This document shows positions 23,907-31,753 of a stretch of DNA of 49,258 nt, in pieces. A model generated the notes under the pieces. The model searched no databases, was not told the origin of the DNA, and saw nothing but the letters and a program-made list of their open reading frames with translations. Position numbers and translations under genes: made by a program. The stretch is from JBJXDT01 sp046153505. Lineage in GTDB: Bacteria > Pseudomonadota > Gammaproteobacteria > Burkholderiales > Methylophilaceae. The DNA is taken from contig JBJXDT010000116.1 in assembly GCA_046153505.1 (NCBI GenBank), positions 1 to 49,258 of the forward strand. Reading direction: 5' to 3'. The number at the start of each line of letters is the position of its first letter. Positions within the stretch are counted from its first letter, which is position 1.

Positions 23907-25310
23907 TCAAGGTTGTTGATGCACCCACTCAATAAGTGCATCTTGTGCCTTCTTGCTGGCTGCTGCTTTTGGGTGATTCACTATCATCACAAGCACGTGT
24001 CGATGATTATTCGCGTCTATTTCGTAACCTGCTAGTGCGCTTACTCCATCCAAAGAGCCTGTTTTAAGGTGTGCACGGCCATTTGCTTGGCTCTCATTTA
24101 ATCGTTTTTTCACTGTGCCATCTTCAGCCAAAATTGGTAGCGATGCCATTAACTCTGGCATAACTGGGCTATGGAAGGCACTCACCAACATTTTACCCAA
24201 ATGTTCCGCGCTAATGCGCTCTGTGCGGGACAGTCCAGAACCATTTTCTATCACCAATTCATCAAAACGCATTCCCTTACCTGCCAACCAAGCCTTGATT
24301 GCCGTGGCGCCTTTAATTTCTGTCCCTGGCGCGTCGTTTTTCTCTGCGCCGAGGGTAAGCAGTAATTGACGTGCCATCAGATTATTGCTCCACTTATTGA
24401 TATCACGAATCACATAACCCAATGGATCAGATGGTTGCTCCATCACTTTGATGGCACCTGCCGGCAAATCTTGTACCTTAAGCGCCCCATTAAATTTACC
24501 ACCAAGCTCTTTCCACAACTTTCGGAAAGTGTAAAAAGCATATTTTTCGTCATCGAAGACACTCAACTCCAAATATCGATCTTCGCAATCTGGTGAAAAT
24601 GTACCGCTAAAAGTGACTGTGGCTTTATTCGCTTGCGATTTCACAGTGTATCCAAAATTACTCCGCCATTCGCCGCAGGCGCCCTGTGAGAACTTCATAT
24701 TGTTAACGATTTGAATTTCGGGTAGCTCAAACTCTTGGCTTACTTTTACCGTACTTTCACTCGCTGAAAATTTAAAACTTGTATTGCGACCGTTCACCAA
24801 AAATGCGCTGGGCATTGCGTTGTAAGCACGCCAAGTTTCATCATCAAATGTATCTCTACTGCCTACATTTTTAGCAAAAAAACTTTTGTCGATTATTAAA
24901 TCCCCCTTGATTTGCTTAATGCCCCCCTGTTGCAAACTCATTAGCAAGCGCCAAAACTCTTGTGCTTTAAAACTAGGATCGCCATAACCTTTAATAATCA
25001 GATTGCCATTCAGCACACCATTACTCACGTTGCCGTCACGATATACCTCAGTTTTCCATCGATACACTGGCGTAAGCATATCTAGCGCTGCATTTGTAGT
25101 GACGAGTTTCATCACAGAAGCTGGATTTAAACTGGTGTTTGCATTGTGGCTAAGAATTGGGCTCTCGCTTTCTACTGCTTGTACATAAATCGCCACATTT
25201 TGCTGAGGAATGCCTGCACTTTTAAGCGCGTCCGCAACAGTCACTGGCAGCTCTGCTTGCGCACCAAAACTACACAAATATAGCGCTAAATAAAGGGCGA
25301 TTTTATTCAT
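23907..25310 (-). CDS. dacB: D-alanyl-D-alanine carboxypeptidase/endopeptidase (PBP4)
   Basis: 467-aa class C low-molecular-weight penicillin-binding protein, cleaving D-Ala-D-Ala ends and cross-bridges of peptidoglycan in the periplasm. Signal peptide about 1-19. Active-site motifs: SVMK at 65-68 (nucleophile S65), the SxN-equivalent in ENGSGLSR, and the KTG box in AHLKTGSLDGVSALAGY. The large insert between the first two motifs is present as in E. coli PBP4. The ATG overlaps the bioA stop by 4 bases, so it is probably translated from the bioA transcript, an unusual functional pairing. Confidence 0.94.
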   Translation of the reverse strand: MNKIALYLALYLCSFGAQAELPVTVADALKSAGIPQQNVAIYVQAVESESPILSHNANTSLNPASVMKLVTTNAALDMLTPVYRWKTEVYRDGNVSNGVLNGNLIIKGYGDPSFKAQEFWRLLMSLQQGGIKQIKGDLIIDKSFFAKNVGSRDTFDDETWRAYNAMPSAFLVNGRNTSFKFSASESTVKVSQEFELPEIQIVNNMKFSQGACGEWRSNFGYTVKSQANKATVTFSGTFSPDCEDRYLELSVFDDEKYAFYTFRKLWKELGGKFNGALKVQDLPAGAIKVMEQPSDPLGYVIRDINKWSNNLMARQLLLTLGAEKNDAPGTEIKGATAIKAWLAGKGMRFDELVIENGSGLSRTERISAEHLGKMLVSAFHSPVMPELMASLPILAEDGTVKKRLNESQANGRAHLKTGSLDGVSALAGYEIDANNHRHVLVMIVNHPKAAASKKAQDALIEWVHQQP

Positions 25311-26611
25311 ATACTTTTACTTAATGCATGCACAGTGGCGTCAATCAGAAAATCCATTTCCGTATCATCAATGATGTACGGCGGCATAAAATAAACGGCG
25401 TTGCCAATAGGACGAATTAACAAGCCATACTGTAAAGCAGCCGTATAACAGTCTTTAGAAAAGTTTACATTCTTTGTTTGCACATCAAATGCGAAAATCA
25501 TGCCTTGATGGCGTAAATGCTTAATTGGCATGTGAGTAAGCACTTGCATTTTTGTGCTTAATCGCGCGGATTTCTCAAGATTTCTAGCAATAATATCATC
25601 CGCCTCGAATATCGCCAGAGTCGCTAAAGCGGCACTACATGCTAATGGATTTCCCGTATAGCTGTGACTATGCAAGAAACCTTTTGCCACACTATCATCA
25701 TAAAAAGCAGCATAAATTTCGCTTGTACTCAGCACGACAGACAAAGGTAAATAACCTCCTGTAATGCCCTTAGAAAGGCACATAAAATCTGGCTTAATAT
25801 CAGCACTTTCGCATGCAAACATAGTCCCAGTGCGACCAAATCCTACTGCAATTTCATCTGCGATTAAATGCACTTGGTACTGACTACAAATCTCCCTAGC
25901 GCGTTTAAGATAAACTGGATGATAGAAACCCATGCCAGCCGCACACTGAATAATTGGTTCGATAATAAAAGCTGCAAGCTCGTGTGCATTTGCACTTACA
26001 TACGCCTCAAGCTGCTCCGCACATCTTAGTGCATAAGCCTCAGCATTTTCGCCAACTTCTGAAAGTCTAAAATCTGGGCTTTTCATTTGCATAGACTGCA
26101 TTAATAGAGGCGCATAAGTGTCTTTGAAAATCGCCACATCGGTTACGCCTAGGGCACCTAATGTTTCGCCATGATAGCTATTTTGCAAGCTTACAAATTT
26201 GGTCTTGTTTGATTTACCACTATTACGCCAAAAATGAAAACTCATCTTAAGCGCAATTTCTGTTGCACTAGCACCATCGCTTGCGTAAAACGCATGGCCC
26301 AAACCAGTGAGCTTAGCTAACTTTTCTGAGAGTTCTACAACTGGTTCATGCGTAAAGCCTGCTAGCATAACGTGTTCTAGTGTGTCCAACTGCTGTTTAA
26401 TTGCATCTTTAATGCGTGGGTTATTGTGTCCAAACAAGTTTACCCACCAACTACTTACCGCGTCTAAATACCGCTTATCCTCTACATCATAGAGCCAAAC
26501 ACCCTCACCTCTTTTGATTGGCACCAAAGGATAATGCTCGTGCTGTTTCATCTGCGTGCAAGGATGCCACACTGCTTGTAGGCTGCGATCAAGTAAATTT
26601 TTGTTAGTCAT
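25307..26611 (-). CDS. bioA: Adenosylmethionine-8-amino-7-oxononanoate aminotransferase
   Basis: 434-aa PLP-dependent class III aminotransferase making 7,8-diaminopelargonate in biotin synthesis, using S-adenosylmethionine as amino donor. Family signs: the N-terminal VWHPCTQMKQHE, YDVEDKRYLDAVSSWWVNLFGHNNP, the SYHGETLGALGVTD block, the Asp in LIADEIAVGFGRTG, and the PLP lysine in CLSKGITGGYLPLS. The other biotin genes are not in this window. Divergent from the DedA gene; coupled to dacB. Confidence 0.95.
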   Translation of the reverse strand: MTNKNLLDRSLQAVWHPCTQMKQHEHYPLVPIKRGEGVWLYDVEDKRYLDAVSSWWVNLFGHNNPRIKDAIKQQLDTLEHVMLAGFTHEPVVELSEKLAKLTGLGHAFYASDGASATEIALKMSFHFWRNSGKSNKTKFVSLQNSYHGETLGALGVTDVAIFKDTYAPLLMQSMQMKSPDFRLSEVGENAEAYALRCAEQLEAYVSANAHELAAFIIEPIIQCAAGMGFYHPVYLKRAREICSQYQVHLIADEIAVGFGRTGTMFACESADIKPDFMCLSKGITGGYLPLSVVLSTSEIYAAFYDDSVAKGFLHSHSYTGNPLACSAALATLAIFEADDIIARNLEKSARLSTKMQVLTHMPIKHLRHQGMIFAFDVQTKNVNFSKDCYTAALQYGLLIRPIGNAVYFMPPYIIDDTEMDFLIDATVHALSKSI

Positions 26612-26695
26612 GCCTAAATTGTACGTGTTTTTTTATTAAGGTGATTGAACACAACTGCTGTTATACTTTTCTTTGAACCAAATTTGAGTTTAACA

Positions 26696-27325
26696 ATGGA
26701 TATTTTATACGCACTACACTTTTTTACCCATTTGGATGCACAATTAGGCAGCCTAATTGCAGCAAATGGTAATTTAATTTATATGCTGTTATTTGCGATT
26801 GTGTTTTGCGAAATTGGCTTTTTACCACTATTTTTCTTACCTGGCGATCCCCTAATTTTTATTGCTGGCTCATTTTGCAAAGTAGGCTCTCTCAACTTAC
26901 CTTTATTGATGCTCACACTTGGCTTGGCGGCTTTTTTTGGGAATATGGTGAGCTACCGAATTGGCGCAAAAGTAGGCGAAAAAGCGCATGGCGGAAAATA
27001 TCAGAGCGCACTCAAAAAAACGCAGCAATTTTACGAAAAATATGGGCAACTTGCTCTTTTTATCTCGCCCTTTGTCGCGGTCATTCGCACTTTCGCACCT
27101 TTTCTTGCGGGGGTTAGTCATATGCCCTTAAGTAAATACAGCTTTGCATCTACCATGGGCACGACGATATGGATAGTCTCACTTACACTTACTGGCTATT
27201 TTTTTAGCGACATCCCTTTTATTCGTCATCACATGGCAAGCATCGTGTTGGTCGGCTTGGGAATTGGTCTAGCTTGTGTATTAATCGGCGCATTGCTCTC
27301 AAGAAAGTCCAAAACTAAAGCATAG
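26696..27325 (+). CDS. DedA family membrane protein
   Basis: 209-aa SNARE-associated/DedA membrane protein with several hydrophobic segments. Diagnostic blocks: FCEIGFLPLFFLPGDPLIFIAGSF, the loop GAKVGEKAHGG, and the re-entrant motif FISPFVAVIRTFAPFLAGVSHMPLSKYSFAS with the conserved arginine. DedA proteins act in phospholipid (undecaprenyl-phosphate or phosphatidylethanolamine) flipping and membrane homeostasis. The ATG at 26696 is used because the longer TTG reading (26645) adds 17 residues that do not fit the family. Convergent with the diguanylate cyclase, overlapping by 11 bases. Confidence 0.93.
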   Translation: MDILYALHFFTHLDAQLGSLIAANGNLIYMLLFAIVFCEIGFLPLFFLPGDPLIFIAGSFCKVGSLNLPLLMLTLGLAAFFGNMVSYRIGAKVGEKAHGGKYQSALKKTQQFYEKYGQLALFISPFVAVIRTFAPFLAGVSHMPLSKYSFASTMGTTIWIVSLTLTGYFFSDIPFIRHHMASIVLVGLGIGLACVLIGALLSRKSKTKA

Positions 27326-28664
27326 GTCTGTGCGCAAGCACTTGGTTTCTACCTTGGTTTTTGGCCTTGTACAACATATCATCTGCTATTTGTAGCATCT
27401 CATGAATGCTTCCGACTTTTGTTTCTGCACACAAACCCATGCTCATTGTGACCTTCATATTCGCCTGTATTTCGTGCCAAGGATATTCTTGTATCCTCTG
27501 GCGAAGCGCTTCACAAGTAGCTTTTGCCTGTAATAAATTGGTTTCTGGAAATGCAATCACAAACTCCTCGCCGCCATAACGCGCAACCAAATCTGAAGTG
27601 CGCATTTTACTCGTCATAATCTCACCGATACGCCGCAATACCTCATCTCCAACCGCATGAGAGTATGCATCGTTAATTTTTTTAAAAAAATCGATATCGC
27701 CAATCATTACACTAAACGGCCGATGGTAACGCACAGCTTGGTTAAACAAATACGCACCCTGCGTATCAAAATAACGGCGATTATAAAGCTTGGTAAGCTC
27801 ATCTCGCACACTGAGCTCACGCAACAATTCTGCCTGCTTTTCTATCTGCGCGTAGGATTCACGCAATTCTGCATCGCTCGCCGCCAGTTCCTTGCTCATT
27901 TTATTAAATGCCTTGGCTAACAAAGCCACTTCATCGAAAGAGTGAATTTGCACTTGCTGACGTAAATCCCCTTGCCCCATTGCTTGGACCGCACTTGTAA
28001 GATTTCGCAAGGTGGATGTTAAGTAACTGGCATACCAAAAGCCCAGCACTAGCGCCGTAATTAAAGCGACTAACGCACCAATAACAATGGCGTGGCGCAC
28101 AGCCTCAATATAGCCTAAATCTAAATCAGAGTAACTTGGTTTGCCTTCGGGTACATAATAGGCAGCAACTTTATCGTTTACGTAAATAGGCTTAAGTTCT
28201 GCCATGTGCGCAGCAATCGCCTTATCGCCAACCGCATAGGGAGGTAATTTAAATAATGAATGATAATTTGAATTAAATAGATAAAATCGAAACGCTGGCC
28301 GCACCAAGTTGCTCGTATAAGGTCGCGGGGTGCCTTTTTCTGTGGCACTAATTTCTTTTGATTGATTAGAAGCTGTTAAATTCTGATGCATCACAAGCGC
28401 ATTTCGCTCTGTAAAATTGCGGAATGTTTCGTGTGCTTGCCCCTTTTGCCAGCTGCCATAAGTATTAATGTAAGCAGCCACATCGTGACTAAAGCGTTTG
28501 CTTGCATCAAGGCGAATCGTCTCATCAAACTTTTGCATAAGCTGTTGATTTGCCAACCAGCCCACAATGAGCACAGTAATCAAACTCATCAGCGCAAGGC
28601 TCAGCGCGAGTTTGGTACGCAGCGATGTTGGCGTCAGTCTGTCGAGTATATCAACGTGCTGCAT
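27315..28664 (-). CDS. Membrane diguanylate cyclase (HAMP-GGDEF)
   Basis: 449 aa. First membrane helix about 18-38, periplasmic sensor segment about 39-190, second helix about 192-212, HAMP domain about 213-265, a short coiled region, and a C-terminal GGDEF domain (about 290-445). The active-site motif is GGEEF in RYGGEEFVIAFPE, and an inhibitory RxxD (RTSD) sits exactly five residues before it, so product inhibition is expected. It would make c-di-GMP. No EAL domain is attached. The ligand of the periplasmic part is unknown. The ATG is supported by the start of the first helix. Confidence 0.93.
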   Translation of the reverse strand: MQHVDILDRLTPTSLRTKLALSLALMSLITVLIVGWLANQQLMQKFDETIRLDASKRFSHDVAAYINTYGSWQKGQAHETFRNFTERNALVMHQNLTASNQSKEISATEKGTPRPYTSNLVRPAFRFYLFNSNYHSLFKLPPYAVGDKAIAAHMAELKPIYVNDKVAAYYVPEGKPSYSDLDLGYIEAVRHAIVIGALVALITALVLGFWYASYLTSTLRNLTSAVQAMGQGDLRQQVQIHSFDEVALLAKAFNKMSKELAASDAELRESYAQIEKQAELLRELSVRDELTKLYNRRYFDTQGAYLFNQAVRYHRPFSVMIGDIDFFKKINDAYSHAVGDEVLRRIGEIMTSKMRTSDLVARYGGEEFVIAFPETNLLQAKATCEALRQRIQEYPWHEIQANMKVTMSMGLCAETKVGSIHEMLQIADDMLYKAKNQGRNQVLAHRPML

Positions 28665-28726
28665 CTAAACTTTCCTTAAGCAACTTCCATCAAAGCTCGC
28701 CTAACATTTGGCATTATTGCTCGCGC

Positions 28727-29284
28727 TCAATGCAATACGTTTTGCTCACCAACATCTATCATTAGCGAAGTTGAAATGGGTGCGCCAATATCCCAGCCCG
28801 CCTCCTTGCTAGAAAGTTGCAACATATTGCAAATCGCCAAAATTAGTTCTTGCGTTAAATTCATGCGCACATTAACACCTTCCAAGCAGCCAATATCAAG
28901 ATGCTTAACGCCGTCATCGGTTAACTGCAAAGCAGTTGCCAGCATCGCTCTATCGTTACGCACTTCATTTCTCGGCTGGTATTGCGTCGAAAAATCCATT
29001 TTTTGTAATGCTTCAGTCGCCTGCGCCTCTTGCTTAAATTGCTCAACCGCTTGCGCAGGTGGCGTCTCTATTTTAATTGAGCTGGCAGTTGGTAAATGCG
29101 TTTCTCCGTTCAGTAAAGCCCAAAATTGCTTGGTAATGCGCAAAGTCAGCCAAACCATCAGTTCAGTATTGTCACTCAAGCCGACGCGGAACAGCAAACG
29201 ATCTTGCTCAGCACTGTAGCTTAGGTTTAATTGCTGAATCGCCGCTTCTGGCTTAGCTGTTGGAGGTGTCGTTGTTTCGCTCAA
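28727..29284 (-). CDS. Conserved-looking hypothetical protein
   Basis: Not recognised. 185-aa soluble acidic protein, no signal peptide or membrane helix. It begins Thr/Pro rich (MSETTTPPTAKPE), then has a segment reading NLSYSAEQDRLLFRVGLSDNTELMVWLTLRITKQFWALL, suggesting beta strands followed by a helix, and a C-terminal half with GVNVRMNLTQELILAICNMLQL. It lies between the diguanylate cyclase (same strand) and the divergent groES promoter; 62 bases separate it from the cyclase, so co-transcription with the cyclase is possible. The single long frame and ordinary codon use argue that it is real. Confidence 0.7.
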   Translation of the reverse strand: MSETTTPPTAKPEAAIQQLNLSYSAEQDRLLFRVGLSDNTELMVWLTLRITKQFWALLNGETHLPTASSIKIETPPAQAVEQFKQEAQATEALQKMDFSTQYQPRNEVRNDRAMLATALQLTDDGVKHLDIGCLEGVNVRMNLTQELILAICNMLQLSSKEAGWDIGAPISTSLMIDVGEQNVLH

Positions 29285-29362
29285 AATAGATCTTCGCTCA
29301 AAATAAAAATTCCTTCAATTTTTTACAATTTAGCTCTTGAAAAAATAATTCACACCCCAATG

Positions 29363-29389
29363 TTAGCAATCTACATGCGAGAGTGCTAA
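29363..29389 (+). promoter_or_regulatory. CIRCE operator (HrcA binding site)
   Basis: TTAGCAATC-N9-GAGTGCTAA, one base away from the consensus CIRCE inverted repeat TTAGCACTC-N9-GAGTGCTAA, 59 bases before the groES ATG. CIRCE is the operator bound by the heat-shock repressor HrcA, so groES-groEL is inferred to be HrcA-controlled here. No hrcA gene is in the window. Confidence 0.92.
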
Positions 29390-29448
29390 AATCGCAAGTT
29401 GAAATAATTAATAACTGTAGTTTAAAGCATAACTTAAGGAGAAATCTA

Positions 29449-29736
29449 ATGAAAATTCGTCCATTACATGATCGCGTACTTGTAAAACGCTCTGAAGAAG
29501 AACGCACAACTGCTTCTGGCATTGTGATTCCAGATTCTGCCACAGAAAAACCAGACCAAGGTGTGGTAAAAGCAGTTGGCAACGGCAAACGTGACGACAG
29601 CGGCAAAATCAATGCGCTGGACGTTAAAGTTGGCGACAAAGTATTGTTTGGTAAATACGCAGGTCAAACCGTTAAGGTAGATGGTGAAGAGTTATTGGTG
29701 ATGCGTGAAGAAGACATCATGGCGATTGTTGAGTAA
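29449..29736 (+). CDS. groES: Co-chaperonin GroES
   Basis: 95-residue, 10-kDa lid of the GroEL folding chamber. The full family sequence is visible, from MKIRPLHDRVLVKR through the mobile loop (SEEERTTASGIVIPDSATEKP) to the C-terminal LVMREEDIMAIVE. The ATG at 29449-29451 has AAGGAG 8 bases upstream; a longer reading to 29383 runs into the CIRCE region and is rejected. Heat-shock operon with groEL, from which it is separated by 120 bases containing twin hairpins. Confidence 0.98.
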   Translation: MKIRPLHDRVLVKRSEEERTTASGIVIPDSATEKPDQGVVKAVGNGKRDDSGKINALDVKVGDKVLFGKYAGQTVKVDGEELLVMREEDIMAIVE

Positions 29737-29745
29737 TAGTTAAAA

Positions 29746-29786
29746 GTCGAATAATTTCGACGGAAAAAATGTTGAATAATTTCAAC
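29746..29786 (+). other. Twin hairpins in the groES-groEL gap
   Basis: GTCGAA-TAAT-TTCGAC (29746-29761) and GTTGAA-TAAT-TTCAAC (29771-29786): two perfect 6-bp stems with the same TAAT loop, differing by one base pair (C-G in the first, T-A in the second). This compensated difference suggests that the RNA fold, not the sequence, is kept. They would lie in the groESL mRNA, where such structures may control processing or stability. Confidence 0.6.
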
Positions 29787-29856
29787 TAAAATATACTGTT
29801 GAACAACCAAAAACCAACTAATACATTGAATTTAAATAAATTCTTAGGAGATTAAC

Positions 29857-31500
29857 ATGGCAGCAAAAGACGTAAGATTCGGCGACGAAGTTCGCCAAAA
29901 AATGACTAACGGCGTGAATATTTTAGCCAATGCAGTAAAAGTAACTTTAGGCCCAAAAGGCCGCAATGTAGTTCTGGAGCGTTCATACGGCGCACCAACC
30001 ATCACCAAAGACGGTGTTTCAGTCGCAAAAGAAATCGAACTTAAGGACAAGTTTGAAAACATGGGCGCACAAATGGTAAAAGAAGTGGCTTCAAAAACTT
30101 CTGACATCGCAGGTGACGGTACTACTACTGCAACTGTATTAGCGCAAGCCATTATTCGCGAAGGTATGAAATCAGTAGCGGCAGGCATGAACCCAATGGA
30201 TTTAAAACGCGGTATTGATAAAGCAGTTGCTGCTGCGATTGATAATTTAAAATCACAATCAAAACCATGCACAACCAGCAAAGAAATTGCACAAGTTGGC
30301 TCAATCTCAGCAAACTCTGACGACACTATTGGTAAAATTATTGCTGATGCGATGGACAAAGTGGGTAAAGAAGGCGTGATTACGGTTGAAGATGGCTCTG
30401 GCTTAGAAAGCGAATTAGACGTAGTTGAAGGTATGCAGTTTGATCGCGGTTACCTTTCACCATATTTCATTAACAACCAAGAACGTCAAATTGCCTTATT
30501 AGACAACCCACTCGTGTTATTGCACGACAAAAAAATCTCAAATATCCGTGATTTATTACCAACTCTTGAGCAAGTGGCAAAATCAGGTCGTCCATTATTG
30601 ATTATTGCAGAAGATATCGACGGTGAAGCACTTGCAACTCTCGTTGTGAACAACATTCGCGGCATCTTAAAAACTACTGCAGTTAAAGCACCTGGCTTTG
30701 GCGATCGCCGTAAAGCGATGTTAGAAGACATTGCAATTTTAACTGGCGGCACGGTAATTGCCGATGAAGTTGGCTTGAAACTTGAAACAGTGACACTCGA
30801 AATGCTAGGCCAAGCCAAACGCATCGAAGTGGGTAAAGAAAATACCATCATTATTGATGGTGCTGGCGATGAGAAAAATATCAAAGCACGTATTGCTCAA
30901 ATCAAAGCGCAAATTGAAGAATCTACTAGCGATTACGACAAAGAAAAATTGCAAGAACGTGTGGCCAAAATGGCTGGCGGCGTTGCAGTGATTAAAGTTG
31001 GCGCTACCACTGAAATCGAAATGAAAGAGAAAAAAGCCCGCGTAGAGGATGCATTACACGCAACACGTGCAGCGGTTGAAGAAGGTATTGTGGCTGGCGG
31101 CGGCGTAGCGTTGATTCGTGCACGTGACGCGATTGCAAAAGTAAAAGGCGACAACTTAGACCAAGAAGCAGGCATTAAAATTGTTCTGCGTGCGGTTGAA
31201 GAACCATTACGCCAAATTACTGCTAACGCAGGCGTTGAACCATCTGTTGTGGTGAACACGGTTGCCGCTGGTAAAGGTAATTATGGTTACAATGCAGCTA
31301 ACGAAACCTACGGCGACATGATTGAAATGGGTATTTTAGATCCAACTAAAGTGACCCGTTCTGCATTGCAAAATGCGGCTTCAGTGGCTGGCTTAATGCT
31401 CACAACAGATTGCATGGTGGCTGAACTTCCTAAAGATGACGCTCCAGCAATGGGTGGCGGAGACATGGGCGGCATGGGTGGCATGGGCGGTATGATGTAG
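29857..31500 (+). CDS. groL: Chaperonin GroEL
   Basis: 547-aa 60-kDa chaperonin forming double heptameric rings that fold proteins with GroES. Complete and typical: N-terminal MAAKDVRFGDEVRQ, the ATP-binding motif GDGTTTATVLA (residues about 86-96), the hinge and apical segments, KTTAVKAPGFGDRRK, and the C-terminal GGM-repeat tail (MGGGDMGGMGGMGGMM). Ribosome site AGGAG 7 bases before the ATG. Followed by a strong terminator at 31563-31589. Confidence 0.99.
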   Translation: MAAKDVRFGDEVRQKMTNGVNILANAVKVTLGPKGRNVVLERSYGAPTITKDGVSVAKEIELKDKFENMGAQMVKEVASKTSDIAGDGTTTATVLAQAIIREGMKSVAAGMNPMDLKRGIDKAVAAAIDNLKSQSKPCTTSKEIAQVGSISANSDDTIGKIIADAMDKVGKEGVITVEDGSGLESELDVVEGMQFDRGYLSPYFINNQERQIALLDNPLVLLHDKKISNIRDLLPTLEQVAKSGRPLLIIAEDIDGEALATLVVNNIRGILKTTAVKAPGFGDRRKAMLEDIAILTGGTVIADEVGLKLETVTLEMLGQAKRIEVGKENTIIIDGAGDEKNIKARIAQIKAQIEESTSDYDKEKLQERVAKMAGGVAVIKVGATTEIEMKEKKARVEDALHATRAAVEEGIVAGGGVALIRARDAIAKVKGDNLDQEAGIKIVLRAVEEPLRQITANAGVEPSVVVNTVAAGKGNYGYNAANETYGDMIEMGILDPTKVTRSALQNAASVAGLMLTTDCMVAELPKDDAPAMGGGDMGGMGGMGGMM

Positions 31501-31562
31501 TTTCTGACTTTACTGCATCTTAAATTTTGATGCATAAAAGTTGAATAGTTAAAGTAGTACTG

Positions 31563-31589
31563 AAAAGCCTCGCATATGCGAGGCTTTTT
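31563..31589 (+). terminator. Terminator of the groESL operon
   Basis: AAAAGCCTCGCA and TGCGAGGCTTTT form a perfect 12-bp stem with a 2-base centre, followed by TTTGTTTTC; about 60 bases after the groEL stop. Confidence 0.92.
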
Positions 31590-31658
31590 GTTTTCTTAAA
31601 CTAAATAAAATTAATTAAATTTTCTCCAACTTCTAAATAGCATTTAACTCAGCTTTAA

Positions 31659-31672
31659 TTGACTTATATCAA
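31659..31672 (+). promoter_or_regulatory. FNR/ANR-type box
   Basis: TTGAC-TTAT-ATCAA matches the FNR/ANR/DNR consensus TTGAT-N4-ATCAA in 9 of 10 arm positions. It lies 82 bases before the ATG of the porin-cytochrome gene. If it is centred at -41.5, the start of transcription would be near 31707 and a -10-like CATAGT (31695-31700) falls about right. This points to oxygen- or nitric-oxide-responsive control of the two-cytochrome operon. Confidence 0.65.
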
Positions 31673-31677
31673 CTAGC

Positions 31678-31704
31678 ACTCACTACATTCGGAACATAGT
31701 GAGT
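31678..31704. promoter_or_regulatory. Inverted repeat overlapping the presumed cyc2-like promoter
   Basis: ACTCACTA (31678-31685) and TAGTGAGT (31697-31704) are perfect 8-base arms separated by 11 bases. It starts 6 bases after the FNR-type box and covers the presumed -10 and start region, as a repressor operator would. The regulator is not known. Confidence 0.5.
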
Positions 31705-31753
31705 TCATGCCTTCCACTTATTTTAAGTTAAATGAAATTTCAAGGAGACAGAA

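Noticed and set aside
29844..31259. Several minus-strand frames across groEL
   Set aside because: They are shadows of a highly conserved coding sequence and have no family features.
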